From: Actinospineispora acaciae DSM 45401
GTDB taxonomy: Bacteria > Actinomycetota > Actinomycetes > Mycobacteriales > Pseudonocardiaceae
Length of the DNA: 64,000 nt
NCBI RefSeq assembly: GCF_000620785.1
Contig: NZ_JIAI01000003.1
Span: forward strand, 248,001 to 312,000
Direction of reading: 5' to 3'
The notes beneath the pieces were generated by a model. It saw nothing but the letters and a program-made list of their open reading frames with translations, made no database searches and was not told the origin of the DNA. The stretch's first letter is position 1. Every line of letters begins with the position of its first letter. The position numbers and the translations under genes were made by a program. This document shows, piece after piece, positions 40,259 to 49,177 of the stretch.

Positions 40259-42076
40259 CTACCGTAGGGGCGGGCAGGCCGGGCGGGCGAGCCGATTGCA
40301 CGCCTCTCCAGGCTCTCCCGCCGCGACCAGCCGGGCGTAGTAACCGTCCAACGCGAGCAGTTGGTGGTGCGTGCCGCGTTCCACCAACCGGCCGCGGTCG
40401 AGCACCACAATCTGGTCGGCGTCGCGCACGGTGGAGAGCCGGTGCGCGATCACCACGGTGGTGCGGACGGCGGCCCGGCGGGCGATGGTGGCGCGTACGG
40501 CCGCCTCGGTGCGGGTGTCCAGCGCGCTGGTCGCCTCGTCGAGCACCACGATCGGCGGGTCCCGCAGCAGCAGCCGGGCCAGCGACAACCGCTGCCGCTC
40601 GCCGCCGGAGAACCGGTGGCCCCGGTCGCCGACCAGCGTCCGGTAGCCGTCGGGCAGCCCGGCGATCAGGTCGTGGATGCGCGCCGCGCGGCAGGCCGCC
40701 TCGAGGTCGGCGTCCGAGGCGTCCGGCCGGGCGAACCGGAGGTTCTCCGCGATCGTGGTGTGGAACAGGTAGGTGTCCTGCGCGACGAACCCGACGCCGT
40801 CCGCGATCGAGGCCGGCGCCACGGTGGCCAGGTCCTGGCCGTCCACCAGCACCCGCCCCCGGTCCGGGCGGTGCAGCCCGAGCAGCACGTGCGCCAGCGT
40901 GCTCTTGCCCGCGCCGGACGCGCCGACCACGGCGGTGACGGTGCCCGGGCGCGCGCTCAGCCACACCCCGGCCAGGGCGGGCCGCTCCGCACCGTCGTAG
41001 CTGACGGTCACGTCCTCGACGGCCAGCTCCCCGGCGGACACCCGCAGCCGGGGCGCGTGTGGGCCGGGGGCCGGCGGTGCCGGCAGGTCGAGCACCGCGA
41101 ACACCCGCTCGAACAGCGCCAGCGAGCCGGAGAACCCCTGGCCGGCGTTCTGCAGCGCGGTCACCGGCCTGATCACCCTGGTCAGCGTGGTGGCGAAGGC
41201 GACGACGGTGCCCAGGCTGATCGCCGCGCCGACGGCCATCTGCACCCCGGCCACTGTGTAGACGGCGGCGGGCAGGGTGGTCAGCGCGGCGCCGCGCAGC
41301 GAGATCCGCCAGCGGCCGGCCAGCGCGGTGCGCAGCTGGGTGTCGGCCAACCGGGCGGACTCCGCGCCGAACCGCTCGCGCTGGTCACCGGCCCGCCCGA
41401 GGGTGCGGGCGAGCACCACCGCCGAGGCGGTCAGCGACTCCTCGATCAGCCCGCCCAGCGCGGAGAACCCACGCTGGCGGCGCGTGGTCAGCGCGCGGTG
41501 CTCGCGGCCGACCCGGCCGGTGATGGTCATCAACAGCACGGCGGCCACCACCGCGACGATGCCCAGCCGCCAGTCCAGCACGATCAGCGCGGTCGCGGTG
41601 GCCAGCAGCAGCATGCCGTTCTGGATCGCCGAGCTGAACAGGCCGGTGAGCACGGCGACCAGGCCGTCCACGTCGGTGACCAGGTGGGTCTGCAGCTCGG
41701 CGGTGCGGGAGTGGGTGAAGAAGGCCAGCGGCATCCGCTGCAGGCGGTCGAACATCCCGGTGCGCAGGCCGTGCACGATCCGGTGGCCCGTCGAGTGCGC
41801 CAGCCTGGTGGAGCTCACCCCGGCCACCGCGCCGACCGCCGCCGCCAGTGCGGTCGCCCCGGCCAGCGCGGCGAGCAGCGCCAGGTCGTGGTGCGGCAGC
41901 GCGTCGTCGAGCATGGCCCGCACCAGGAACGGCGCGGCGGCCACCGCGGCGGACTGGACGAGCACGCTGGCCGCGAGCCCGCCCAGCCGCCCCCGGTGCG
42001 GGTACAGCAGCCCGGCCACCCGGCGCAGCAACCGGGCGTCGGCGATCGGTCCGCTCGTGCTCCCGGCCGCGGTCAC
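40259..42076 (-). CDS. ABC exporter, fused membrane and ATPase domains
   Basis: 605 residues from a GTG overlapping the MarR stop (GTGA). Six helices (about 20-310), then the nucleotide-binding domain: Walker A VVGASGAGKSTLAHVL, signature FSGGERQRLSLARLLL, Walker B IVVLDEATSALDT and the H-loop VIAHRLSTV. A homodimeric exporter of the MdlB/MsbA type, for drugs, lipids or peptides. Co-expression with the MarR gene upstream suggests drug- or metabolite-induced efflux. Confidence 0.92.
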   Translation of the reverse strand: MTAAGSTSGPIADARLLRRVAGLLYPHRGRLGGLAASVLVQSAAVAAAPFLVRAMLDDALPHHDLALLAALAGATALAAAVGAVAGVSSTRLAHSTGHRIVHGLRTGMFDRLQRMPLAFFTHSRTAELQTHLVTDVDGLVAVLTGLFSSAIQNGMLLLATATALIVLDWRLGIVAVVAAVLLMTITGRVGREHRALTTRRQRGFSALGGLIEESLTASAVVLARTLGRAGDQRERFGAESARLADTQLRTALAGRWRISLRGAALTTLPAAVYTVAGVQMAVGAAISLGTVVAFATTLTRVIRPVTALQNAGQGFSGSLALFERVFAVLDLPAPPAPGPHAPRLRVSAGELAVEDVTVSYDGAERPALAGVWLSARPGTVTAVVGASGAGKSTLAHVLLGLHRPDRGRVLVDGQDLATVAPASIADGVGFVAQDTYLFHTTIAENLRFARPDASDADLEAACRAARIHDLIAGLPDGYRTLVGDRGHRFSGGERQRLSLARLLLRDPPIVVLDEATSALDTRTEAAVRATIARRAAVRTTVVIAHRLSTVRDADQIVVLDRGRLVERGTHHQLLALDGYYARLVAAGEPGEACNRLARPACPPLR

Positions 42077-42513
42077 CGATCCGCCGTCGGTGTGTACTCG
42101 GCCAACCGGACCATCAGGCCGGCGGCCACGGCGAGCAGCTGGCGCTCGGCGGGCGTCAGCAGCTCGGCCATGGCCCGCCCCAGGAAGGCGTCCCTGGGCG
42201 CGGCGTCCTTGCCCAGCGCCTCCAGGCCGGTCTCGGTAATCGTCAACAATTGCTGACGTTTATCGGCTGAATTTGTGACGCGACGCACGCATTCGCCATC
42301 GACCAGCGCCTCGATCGACCGGGTCAGTGCCTGCGGCGTGGTCCGCCCGCGCCGGGCCAGCTCGCCGGACGTCTGCGGCCCGTAGTCCATGAGCTGCGCC
42401 AACAGTGAGAGCTTCGTGCTGGACAGCCCGTCGGGCGGGCGCTCCTGCCGCAGCCGCCGCGCCAGCCGCTGTACGGAACGCCGCACGACCGAGGCCGGAT
42501 CCTCGACATCCAT
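42073..42513 (-). CDS. MarR-family regulator
   Basis: 146 residues. Winged helix with SGELARRGRTTPQALTRSIE (about 54-73) and the wing VRRVTNSADKRQQLLTITET. It is translationally coupled to the ABC exporter and lies 28 bp after the SDR gene. An AT-rich tract (TAACATTTTCTTGCTTATC) just upstream may hold a promoter, and a near-palindrome lies within the gene at 42241-42258. It probably represses this operon in the absence of a phenolic or drug ligand. Confidence 0.9.
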   Translation of the reverse strand: MDVEDPASVVRRSVQRLARRLRQERPPDGLSSTKLSLLAQLMDYGPQTSGELARRGRTTPQALTRSIEALVDGECVRRVTNSADKRQQLLTITETGLEALGKDAAPRDAFLGRAMAELLTPAERQLLAVAAGLMVRLAEYTPTADR

Positions 42514-42541
42514 ACGCAGCAGCGTAACATTTTCTTGCTTA

Positions 42542-43381
42542 TCAGACCTCCGGGTAGCGAGTGTCCAGCGAGACCTTCTCCCACGCGTCCAGGTCGGCGA
42601 GCTGGCGGCGCAGCTTCTCCCGGATCCGGGTCACCGCCTCCGGGCCGAGCGGCAGCCGGAGCGGGGACGACTCGTCGCGGACCGCCCGGATGATCGCCTC
42701 GGCGGCCCGCCGGGGGTCGTTCGGCTGCGCCCCGTCCCCGGTGGCGAAGTGCTCCCGCAGCCGCCCGGCCGGGGTGGACCGGTAGTCGTCGATCGGCTCC
42801 GCGAACTCCATGGACCGGCCGAGGAACTCGGTGCGGAACGGCCCCGGCTCGACGATCGTGACCCGGATCCCGAGCGGCCCGACCTCCCCGGCCAGCGCCT
42901 CGGACATGCCTTCCAGGGCGAACTTCGAGGTGGCGTACAGCGCGTGCCCCGGGTTGCCGACCGCCCCGCCCACCGACGACATCTGGACGATGTGCCCGCT
43001 CCGCCGGGCGCGCATGTGCGGCAGCACCGCCCTGGTCACGGCCAGCACGCCGAACACGTTGGTGGCCATGATGCGGCGGATCTGCTCGTCGGAGAGCTCC
43101 TCCAACGCGCCGAGCAGCCCATGCCCGGCGTTGTTGACCAGCACGTCGATCGCCCCGGCCCGCTCGACGGCCTCGGCCACCGCGGCGCGCACCTGGTCAT
43201 GGTCGGTGACGTCCAGCGGCAGCCGGACCACGTCGTCGGCGCCCGGGCCGACCAGGTCGTCGAGCGCCGTGACGTTCCGCGCGGTGGCGACCACCCGGTC
43301 GCCGTGGGCCAGCACCGTCTCCGCCAGGACGCGCCCGAGGCCGGTGGACGCGCCGGTGATGAGCCATGTCTGTGAAGTCAT
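42542..43381 (-). CDS. Short-chain dehydrogenase/reductase
   Basis: 279 residues from the ATG at 43381 (AGAGG upstream); the open frame extends further but without support. Rossmann motif ITGASTGLGRVLAETV (TGxxxGxG), VNNAGHGLLG, Ser of MSSVGGAVGN, and YATSK as YxxxK. A classical NAD(P)-dependent SDR; substrate unknown. It is divergent from a LysR gene (80 bp) and may be the first gene of the SDR-MarR-ABC-P450 run. Confidence 0.92.
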   Translation of the reverse strand: MTSQTWLITGASTGLGRVLAETVLAHGDRVVATARNVTALDDLVGPGADDVVRLPLDVTDHDQVRAAVAEAVERAGAIDVLVNNAGHGLLGALEELSDEQIRRIMATNVFGVLAVTRAVLPHMRARRSGHIVQMSSVGGAVGNPGHALYATSKFALEGMSEALAGEVGPLGIRVTIVEPGPFRTEFLGRSMEFAEPIDDYRSTPAGRLREHFATGDGAQPNDPRRAAEAIIRAVRDESSPLRLPLGPEAVTRIREKLRRQLADLDAWEKVSLDTRYPEV

Positions 43382-43447
43382 GCCTCTCATCCTCCGCGCA
43401 CTCCACTCAGAAGAGCCAGACAGGTTTGCGCTGGAACTCATCGCGAC

Positions 43448-43460
43448 CGATTATCAATCG
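43448..43460. promoter_or_regulatory. Palindrome before LysR start
   Basis: CGATT-ATC-AATCG, ending one base before the LysR ATG (43462) in the divergent gap with the SDR gene; the T-rich core is of the LysR-box kind. Confidence 0.4.
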
Positions 43461-43461
43461 C

Positions 43462-44355
43462 ATGGAACTGCGCCAGCTCGCCTACTTCGACGCCGTGGTC
43501 CGCCACGGTGGCTTCACCCGGGCCGCCGAGCAGCTGCGGGTGGCGCAGCCGGCGGTGTCCGCGCAGGTCCGCCGGCTGGAGTCGGAGCTGGGCGTCGAGC
43601 TGCTCGCCCGTACCACCCGCCGGGTGCGCCTGACCAGGGCCGGCGAGCTGGTGCTGGCCAGGGCGCGGCGGGCGCTGGCCGAGCTGGACGGGGCGCGCAG
43701 CGACCTCGCGGAGCTGGCCGGCGTGCTGCGCGGCCGGGTCCGGATCGGCGCGATCCAGGCGATCGGCCCGTTCGACCTGCCGGCCGCGCTGGCCGCGTTC
43801 CACGCCCGCTACCCGGAGGTCGACATGGAGCTGCGGACCGCACGGCTGCGTGGCCTGGTGGCCGCCCTGGATGCCGACGAGATCGACCTCGCGATCGGAC
43901 CGCTGAACGACTCGCTGCCCGCGCGGGTGGCCAGCCGGCCGCTGTTCGACGACGAGCTCGTGCTCATCACCGCCCCCGACCACCCGCTGGCCGGCTCTTC
44001 CGCCGTTGCGCTGAGCGCCGTGCGCGACGAGCCGTTCGCCTGCCTTCCGGCGGACAGCGGACTGCGCGCCATCCTGGACCGGGCGTGCGCCGCGGCCGGC
44101 TTCGCCCCTCGGGTCCGCTACGAGAGCACCGGCGTGCAGCAGCTACGGAAGCTGGTCAGCCACGGCCTGGGCGTGGCGCTGCTGGCCCGTTCGATCGCCG
44201 AGTCGCCGGGCCGGCCGGTGTGCGCGCACCCGATCCTGCCGGCGCCGATCCAGCGCCCGGTCGGCCTGCTGCGGCTGCGCGACCGCCCGCTCGGGCCGGC
44301 CGCCCAACACTGCCACGCCTTCCTGGCCGCCCGCGCCGACGCCCTCAGCCGCTGA
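43462..44355 (+). CDS. LysR-family regulator
   Basis: 297 residues from the ATG at 43462. HTH at 1-60 (MELRQLAYFDAVVRHGGFTR, AAEQLRVAQPAVSAQVRRLE) and full effector domain. Divergent from the SDR gene, its most likely target. Its last 11 bases overlap the convergent MBL-fold gene. Confidence 0.9.
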   Translation: MELRQLAYFDAVVRHGGFTRAAEQLRVAQPAVSAQVRRLESELGVELLARTTRRVRLTRAGELVLARARRALAELDGARSDLAELAGVLRGRVRIGAIQAIGPFDLPAALAAFHARYPEVDMELRTARLRGLVAALDADEIDLAIGPLNDSLPARVASRPLFDDELVLITAPDHPLAGSSAVALSAVRDEPFACLPADSGLRAILDRACAAAGFAPRVRYESTGVQQLRKLVSHGLGVALLARSIAESPGRPVCAHPILPAPIQRPVGLLRLRDRPLGPAAQHCHAFLAARADALSR

Positions 44356-45196
44356 CCGGCGGCGCCCCGGCGGCCTCGGCGAGCCGGTGGAACTCCACCG
44401 GGTCGTGCGCGCAGAACACGGTGACCTCGGACCCGTGTCCGCCGACCAGCTCGCGCAGCCGCTCCTGGTTGTCCAGCCTGGACCGCCGCTCGGTCTGCAC
44501 CAGCGACTCGAACAGCGCGAGCCCGGGCGGGCAGTGCGGCGCGTCGGCGTCGAGCTGGCCGTGGAAGAAGTACGAGTCGCCGGCGTTGAGCAGCCAGCCG
44601 TCGCCGGTGTCCACCGCTACCCCGGCATGCCCCCGGGTATGTCCGGCCAGCGGGACAATAAGGATCTCCGGGCCGAGCCCGTCCAGCTCCCGCACCGCCT
44701 CGAAGCCGAACCACAGCTCGCCGTCCGCCGGGTACGGCCGGAACATCGGCCGGTGCGCGAACTGCGCCCGCCGGTACCGCAACCGCTCCGACCGGTCCCT
44801 AGGTTCGCGCATCGCCCGCAGCTCGGTCTCGTAGACGTGCACGACCGCGTCCGGGAAGTCGACCAGCCCGCCCGCATGGTCGAGGTCCAGGTGGGTGAGC
44901 ACCACGTGCCTCACGTCCTCGGGCGCGAACCCGAGCCCGGACACCTGCTCGACCGCGCTCTCCGCGTACTCGATGACCGGGTTGGTGAGCAGCCGGAACG
45001 CCTTGCCGAGCCACTCGTTCGGCCGCGTGCTCGCGGGCGTGCCGACCCCCGTCTCGACCAGTACCAGCCCGTCGTCGGTCTCCAGCAGCAGGCAGTGGCA
45101 GACCATCTCGGCGCGCCGGTGCAGCCCCGGCCGGCCGTCGAGCAACCGACCGCCGAGCGGGCGCATGGTGCCGCAGTTCAGATGATGGACTCGCAT
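44345..45196 (-). CDS. MBL-fold hydrolase, AHL-lactonase-like
   Basis: 283 residues. Zinc motif H-x-D-x-D-H in VVLTHLDLDHAGGLVD, then a distal His in VPLAGHTRGHAGVAV and NAGDSYF. The starting segment MRVHHLNCGTMRPLGGRLL and the overall length are those of the N-acyl-homoserine-lactonase-like branch of the metallo-beta-lactamase superfamily. A lactone may be hydrolysed, but quorum quenching is not shown. Divergent from the alpha/beta hydrolase gene (154 bp), where GACGAT-N13-ATCGTC (45253-45277) forms a small inverted repeat. Confidence 0.85.
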   Translation of the reverse strand: MRVHHLNCGTMRPLGGRLLDGRPGLHRRAEMVCHCLLLETDDGLVLVETGVGTPASTRPNEWLGKAFRLLTNPVIEYAESAVEQVSGLGFAPEDVRHVVLTHLDLDHAGGLVDFPDAVVHVYETELRAMREPRDRSERLRYRRAQFAHRPMFRPYPADGELWFGFEAVRELDGLGPEILIVPLAGHTRGHAGVAVDTGDGWLLNAGDSYFFHGQLDADAPHCPPGLALFESLVQTERRSRLDNQERLRELVGGHGSEVTVFCAHDPVEFHRLAEAAGAPPVSG

Positions 45197-45350
45197 GGGC
45201 CACTCCCCTGTCGACCGGCGCTCACCGCCGTCCCGACCCTAGCCGCTTCTATGACGATCGGTCTACAAATAATCGTCGATGCGGTGACGCTGCCGCGACA
45301 TCCGCCCGGATCACCCGCTCGGCGCCGGCCGCGGCTCGTAGTCTGTTGTC

Positions 45351-46136
45351 ATGGGGTCGACGGTGACCGTGAACGGCGGCCAGCGGCTGCACTATGTGGA
45401 TCACGGCGGCACCGGGCCGGCGGTGGTGCTGCTGCACAGCTTCCTGATGGACGGCGACATGTTCGCCCCCCAGGTGGCCGCGCTGGGCGACGAGTTCCGG
45501 CTGATCACCGTCGACGAGCGCGGCCACGGCGGCACCCCGGCCGACGCGCCCTTCGACTTCTGGGACGTGGCCGACGACGTGCTCGCCCTGCTGGACCGGC
45601 TGGGGGTGGCCAGGACCGCCGTGATCGGCACCAGCCAGGGCGGGTTCGTCGCGTTGCGCCTCGCCCTGGCCGCCCCGGACCGGGTGTCCGCGTTGGCGGT
45701 GCTGGGCACGTCGGCGGCCGCCGAGGACGCCGAGATCGCCGCGAACTACCGACAGCTCGGCCAGGCATGGGTGGACAACGGCCCGGCCGAGCAGCTCCTG
45801 GACGCCGTCGCCGCCGTCTGCCTGGGCGACGCGGACGCCGAGGCATGGAAGGCCAGGTGGCGCACGGTCACCGGCGACCGGTTCGACCGGATCCTGCACG
45901 CCCTGGTCAGCCGGGACGGGCTGCTGTGCAAGCTGGCCGCGATCCGCTGCCCGGTCCTGGTGCTGCACGGCTCGGCCGACCGCGCGTACCCGGTGTGCCG
46001 GGCGGCGGAGATCGTCGAGGCGGTGCCGCGCGCCGAGCCGCTCGTCGTGGTGGACGGAGGAGCGCACTTCCTGAGCCTCACCGACGCCGAGGCGGTCGCA
46101 CCTCACCTGCGCGCCTTCCTCACCAGCTACGCCTGA
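45351..46136 (+). CDS. Alpha/beta hydrolase
   Basis: 261 residues. Nucleophile elbow GTSQGG (about 97-102), acid in LHGSADRAYP, His in VVDGGAHFLSL. The oxyanion segment is LLHSFLMDGDMF. Typical of the small esterase/haloperoxidase-like or 3-oxoadipate enol-lactonase group. Given the hydroxyquinol pathway at 29-32 kb an enol-lactone role is conceivable, but the distance argues against it. Confidence 0.9.
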   Translation: MGSTVTVNGGQRLHYVDHGGTGPAVVLLHSFLMDGDMFAPQVAALGDEFRLITVDERGHGGTPADAPFDFWDVADDVLALLDRLGVARTAVIGTSQGGFVALRLALAAPDRVSALAVLGTSAAAEDAEIAANYRQLGQAWVDNGPAEQLLDAVAAVCLGDADAEAWKARWRTVTGDRFDRILHALVSRDGLLCKLAAIRCPVLVLHGSADRAYPVCRAAEIVEAVPRAEPLVVVDGGAHFLSLTDAEAVAPHLRAFLTSYA

Positions 46137-46250
46137 CCCGCGCCGCCATACACGCGGGCGGGTTCCGCGGTGAAGAACTGCGCTCAGTGTCACGCCCCAC
46201 TGTGCCCGAACACCCACCCAACCGGGTAAGCGCCGCCTTAGCCTGGTCGC

Positions 46251-46376
46251 ATGGAGCGGGCCAGACGATTGGGTGAGCATCCGCGCGCCGGCCGCGAGCC
46301 GGTGCACCCCGACGACGCCGGCCCGCCGACGGGCGACCACCGCCGTATCGCCGACGGCGGCGGGACCACCGCGTGA
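46251..46376 (+). CDS. Possible 41-residue leader ORF coupled to the MFS gene
   Basis: Begins ATG at 46251 (MERARRLGEHPRAGREPVHP) and its TGA overlaps the GTG start of the MFS exporter (GTGA, 46373-46376). No ribosome site is evident, but TTAGCCT lies 12 bases upstream, as for a leaderless transcript. Arg/Asp/Gly-rich, no known family. It may be a translational-coupling leader or chance. Confidence 0.3.
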   Translation: MERARRLGEHPRAGREPVHPDDAGPPTGDHRRIADGGGTTA

Positions 46377-47626
46377 GCTCCTGCCCGACCGACACCTCCG
46401 CCCATACCGAACCGACACCGTCCCCCCGCCGGGGACGGTTCCGATTGCCCCGCATCCCCGCCTTCGCGGTGACCGCCGCCGCCTTCACCTCCGTCCTCGC
46501 GGCCGCGGGCGTACCGGCCCCGCTGTACGTCGTCTACCAGCAACAGTTCGGCATCCCGGACGCCGGCCTGACCGCGGCCTTCGCGATCTACATCGTGCCC
46601 ATCGCGACCGCGTTGCTGCTGTGCGGGCGGCTCTCCGACCACGTCGGGCGGCGCCCGATCGCCGTGCTGTCACCGCTGCTCGGGGTGGCCGCCTGCCTGG
46701 TGCTGATGAACGTGCACGGGCTGGGAACCCTGCTGCTCGGGCGCGGACTTCAGGGGGTGGCGACCGGGCTGGGCACCAGCGCACTCGGCACCTTCCTGCT
46801 CGACCTGCACCCGCCGGGACGGCTCACGCTGGCCGCGGCGGTAACGAGCGTCGGCCCGATGAGCGGCGTGGCCACCGGAGCGGTGCTGTCCGGCGCGCTG
46901 GTCCAATACGGTCCGCATCCCACCACACTGGTGTATGTGCTGTTCGCGGCCGTGCTGGCGGCCTGCGCGATCGGGGTCGCCTTCGCTCCGGAGACGAGCC
47001 CACGCCTGCCCGGAGCGCTGCGTTCGCTGCGCCCGGCGCTGCGGCTGCCCGCCTCGGTGCGGCCGATCTTCCTGGCAACGACCGGCTGCTTCGTCGCCTG
47101 CTGGTCGCTCGGCGGCTTCTACCAGGCACTCAGTCCGTCGCTGACCGCCCACGAGCTCGGCCACTCGGACCACCTGGTCGGCGGGCTGGCGGTCGCCTCC
47201 CTGATCGGCACCAGCGGGCTCGGCGGGCCCCTGACGGCCCGGCTGCGACCACGCACCGCGATGCTCGGCGGCGTGACCGTGCTCACCCTGGGCACGCTGG
47301 CGATCCTGGGCGTGCTCGCCGTGCGCAGCACGCCCGGCTTCTTCGCCGCGAGCGTGGTCACCGGGCTCGGCCTGGGCGCGGCCTTCCTCGGCGGGATGCG
47401 CACGCTCGTCGGCCAGACCGCCCCGGTCGACCGCGCCGGGGTGCTGTCCGCCGCGTACCTCGCCGCGTACCTCGGCTCGGCCACGCCCAGCTTCCTGGCC
47501 GGCGTGCTGGTGCCGTTCTGGGGCCTGCGGACGGTGGCCGGCGCCCTCGGCGCACTGGTCGTCGGCCTGAGCCTGCTCGCGATCGCCATCACGCTGCTCC
47601 GGGTGCGTCCGGCTCAGCGCGACTGA
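46373..47626 (+). CDS. MFS drug-type exporter
   Basis: 417 residues from the GTG at 46373; a later Met is less likely. Twelve hydrophobic helices. Motif A as LLLCGRLSDHVGRRPIAVLS between helices 2 and 3, and LLGRGLQGVATGLGTSALGT in helix 4. This is the multidrug/DHA1-like group. The substrate is unknown. The 3' end overlaps the convergent amino acid permease gene by 38 bp. Confidence 0.85.
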   Translation: MSSCPTDTSAHTEPTPSPRRGRFRLPRIPAFAVTAAAFTSVLAAAGVPAPLYVVYQQQFGIPDAGLTAAFAIYIVPIATALLLCGRLSDHVGRRPIAVLSPLLGVAACLVLMNVHGLGTLLLGRGLQGVATGLGTSALGTFLLDLHPPGRLTLAAAVTSVGPMSGVATGAVLSGALVQYGPHPTTLVYVLFAAVLAACAIGVAFAPETSPRLPGALRSLRPALRLPASVRPIFLATTGCFVACWSLGGFYQALSPSLTAHELGHSDHLVGGLAVASLIGTSGLGGPLTARLRPRTAMLGGVTVLTLGTLAILGVLAVRSTPGFFAASVVTGLGLGAAFLGGMRTLVGQTAPVDRAGVLSAAYLAAYLGSATPSFLAGVLVPFWGLRTVAGALGALVVGLSLLAIAITLLRVRPAQRD

Positions 47627-49019
47627 CCCCCGCCATCCAGGAACCGAGCTGGCGGCGCTGCCACGCGAGGCCGGCCAGCACGGCGACCACGGTGGCGACG
47701 CTGGTGAGGATCAACGGCTGACGACTGCTCGGGGTGAACGCCATGCCGACCAGCACCCCGATGAGCAGCACCAGGACCACGATCGACAGGTAGGGAAAGC
47801 CCCACATGCGCACCGGCAACGCCGCGCTGGCCTCGCGCCCGAGGCGTCGCCGGCCGGCGATCTGGGTGCAGGCCACACAGAGGTAGACCACCACCGCGAC
47901 CGCCCCCGACGAGTTGAGCAGGAAGGTGAAGACGACGTCGGTGGGCAGGAAGTAGTTGGCCAGCACCGCCACGAATCCCGCGGCGGCCGAGCCCAGCACC
48001 GCACGGGTGGGCACGCCGGCCCGGTTGACCCTGCGCAACCAGGCGGGCGCCTCGCCTCGGGTGGCCATGGAGAACACCATCCGAGACGAGGAGTAGATGC
48101 CGGAGTTGAGGCAGGACAACACGGCGGTGAGCACGATGAGATCCATGACCGTCGCGGCGCTGGGAATGCCGAGGTGCCCGAGCACCGCGGTGTACGGGCT
48201 GGCCGTGACCTCGGCCGACGAGCTGGGCAGCAGGGTGACCACGACCGCGATGGATCCGACGTAGAACACGATGATCCGGGTGGCCACGCTGCGCATGCTG
48301 CGGCGCACCGTGTCGGCGGGGTTGACCGACTCGCCGGCGGCCACCGTCACCAGTTCAGTACCGAAGTAGGAAAGGAAAACGGTCAGCGCGGCCGGCAGCA
48401 GCGCGCCCACCCCGTTCGGGAACAGCCCGCCGTGCCCGACCAGGTTGCTCGCCCCCGGAGCCGGAACATGTGGCAGCAGGCCGGCGATCGCGACCAGGCC
48501 GACCAGGATGAACGCGACGATGCTGGCCACCTTGATCAGGGCGAACCAGTACTCGAAGCGCCCGAACGAGCGCACCGCCGCCAGGTTCACCCCGGTCAGC
48601 ACCGCCATGAACACCAGTGCGACCAACCAGGTCGGCACCCCGGGAACCAGGTGCTGTGCGATGGCCGCGCCCGCGATCGCCTCGAAGGCCACGATCACCG
48701 CCCAGTGGTAGGCGTACAACCACCCGACCGCCAGCCCCGCCCATGGGCCGAGCTCCCTCGTGGCGTACGCGGAGAACGAGCCGGTGTCCGGCGCGGCCAC
48801 GGCGAGCTCCGCCAACATCCGCATGACCAGCACGATCAGCACCCCGATGCCCGCATAGGCGAACACCACGCCCGGACCGGTGGAGTTGATCGCCTTGCCG
48901 CTGCCGACGAACAGCCCGGCCCCGATGACGCCACCAATGCCGATCATGGTGAGCTGCCGGGTGCTCAACGCGGGCTTCAACCCCGAAGGCGACGCTGCCC
49001 GCGGCGGATGAACTGTCAT
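47589..49019 (-). CDS. APC-family amino acid permease
   Basis: 476 residues, twelve helices. LSTRQLTMIGIGGVIGAGLF (helix 1, the GxG substrate loop) and GPWAGLAVGWLYAYHWAVIV match the AAT/GABA permease branch of the amino acid-polyamine-organocation family. Probably imports an amino acid or GABA-like compound with protons. Its promoter side faces the RpiR gene and carries a copy of the RpiR-type operator (49090-49109), 71 bp upstream. Confidence 0.92.
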   Translation of the reverse strand: MTVHPPRAASPSGLKPALSTRQLTMIGIGGVIGAGLFVGSGKAINSTGPGVVFAYAGIGVLIVLVMRMLAELAVAAPDTGSFSAYATRELGPWAGLAVGWLYAYHWAVIVAFEAIAGAAIAQHLVPGVPTWLVALVFMAVLTGVNLAAVRSFGRFEYWFALIKVASIVAFILVGLVAIAGLLPHVPAPGASNLVGHGGLFPNGVGALLPAALTVFLSYFGTELVTVAAGESVNPADTVRRSMRSVATRIIVFYVGSIAVVVTLLPSSSAEVTASPYTAVLGHLGIPSAATVMDLIVLTAVLSCLNSGIYSSSRMVFSMATRGEAPAWLRRVNRAGVPTRAVLGSAAAGFVAVLANYFLPTDVVFTFLLNSSGAVAVVVYLCVACTQIAGRRRLGREASAALPVRMWGFPYLSIVVLVLLIGVLVGMAFTPSSRQPLILTSVATVVAVLAGLAWQRRQLGSWMAGVSRAEPDAPGAA

Positions 49020-49089
49020 GGCGGCTCCTCGATGCCACTCGACGGGATGTGTCCCAGCTCACTCAATCCTGGTTGCGGTCAATGATGGA

Positions 49090-49109
49090 GACGCAACTCC
49101 AGTTTCGTC
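49090..49109. promoter_or_regulatory. RpiR-type operator 1 (permease side)
   Basis: GACGCAA-CTCCAG-TTTCGTC: the consensus GACGCAA-N6-TTGCGTC with one mismatch. In the divergent gap, upstream of the amino acid permease. An extra half-site GGTTGCG is at 49071-49077. Confidence 0.6.
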
Positions 49110-49157
49110 AACCCCTTCGAGCGAACCTGTGGACAGCTGTCCGCCCAGCCCGGCAAT

Positions 49158-49177
49158 GACGCAACTATGGTTGCGTG
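49158..49177. promoter_or_regulatory. RpiR-type operator 2 over the regulator start
   Basis: GACGCAA-CTATGG-TTGCGTG; the right arm contains the GTG start codon (49175-49177) of the RpiR gene, so binding would block its own transcription or translation. Confidence 0.65.

Noticed and set aside
44345..46136. Quorum-quenching cluster (lactonase plus alpha/beta hydrolase)
   Set aside because: The genes are divergent, no LuxI/R gene is present, and actinomycetes rarely use AHLs; only fold-level calls are justified.
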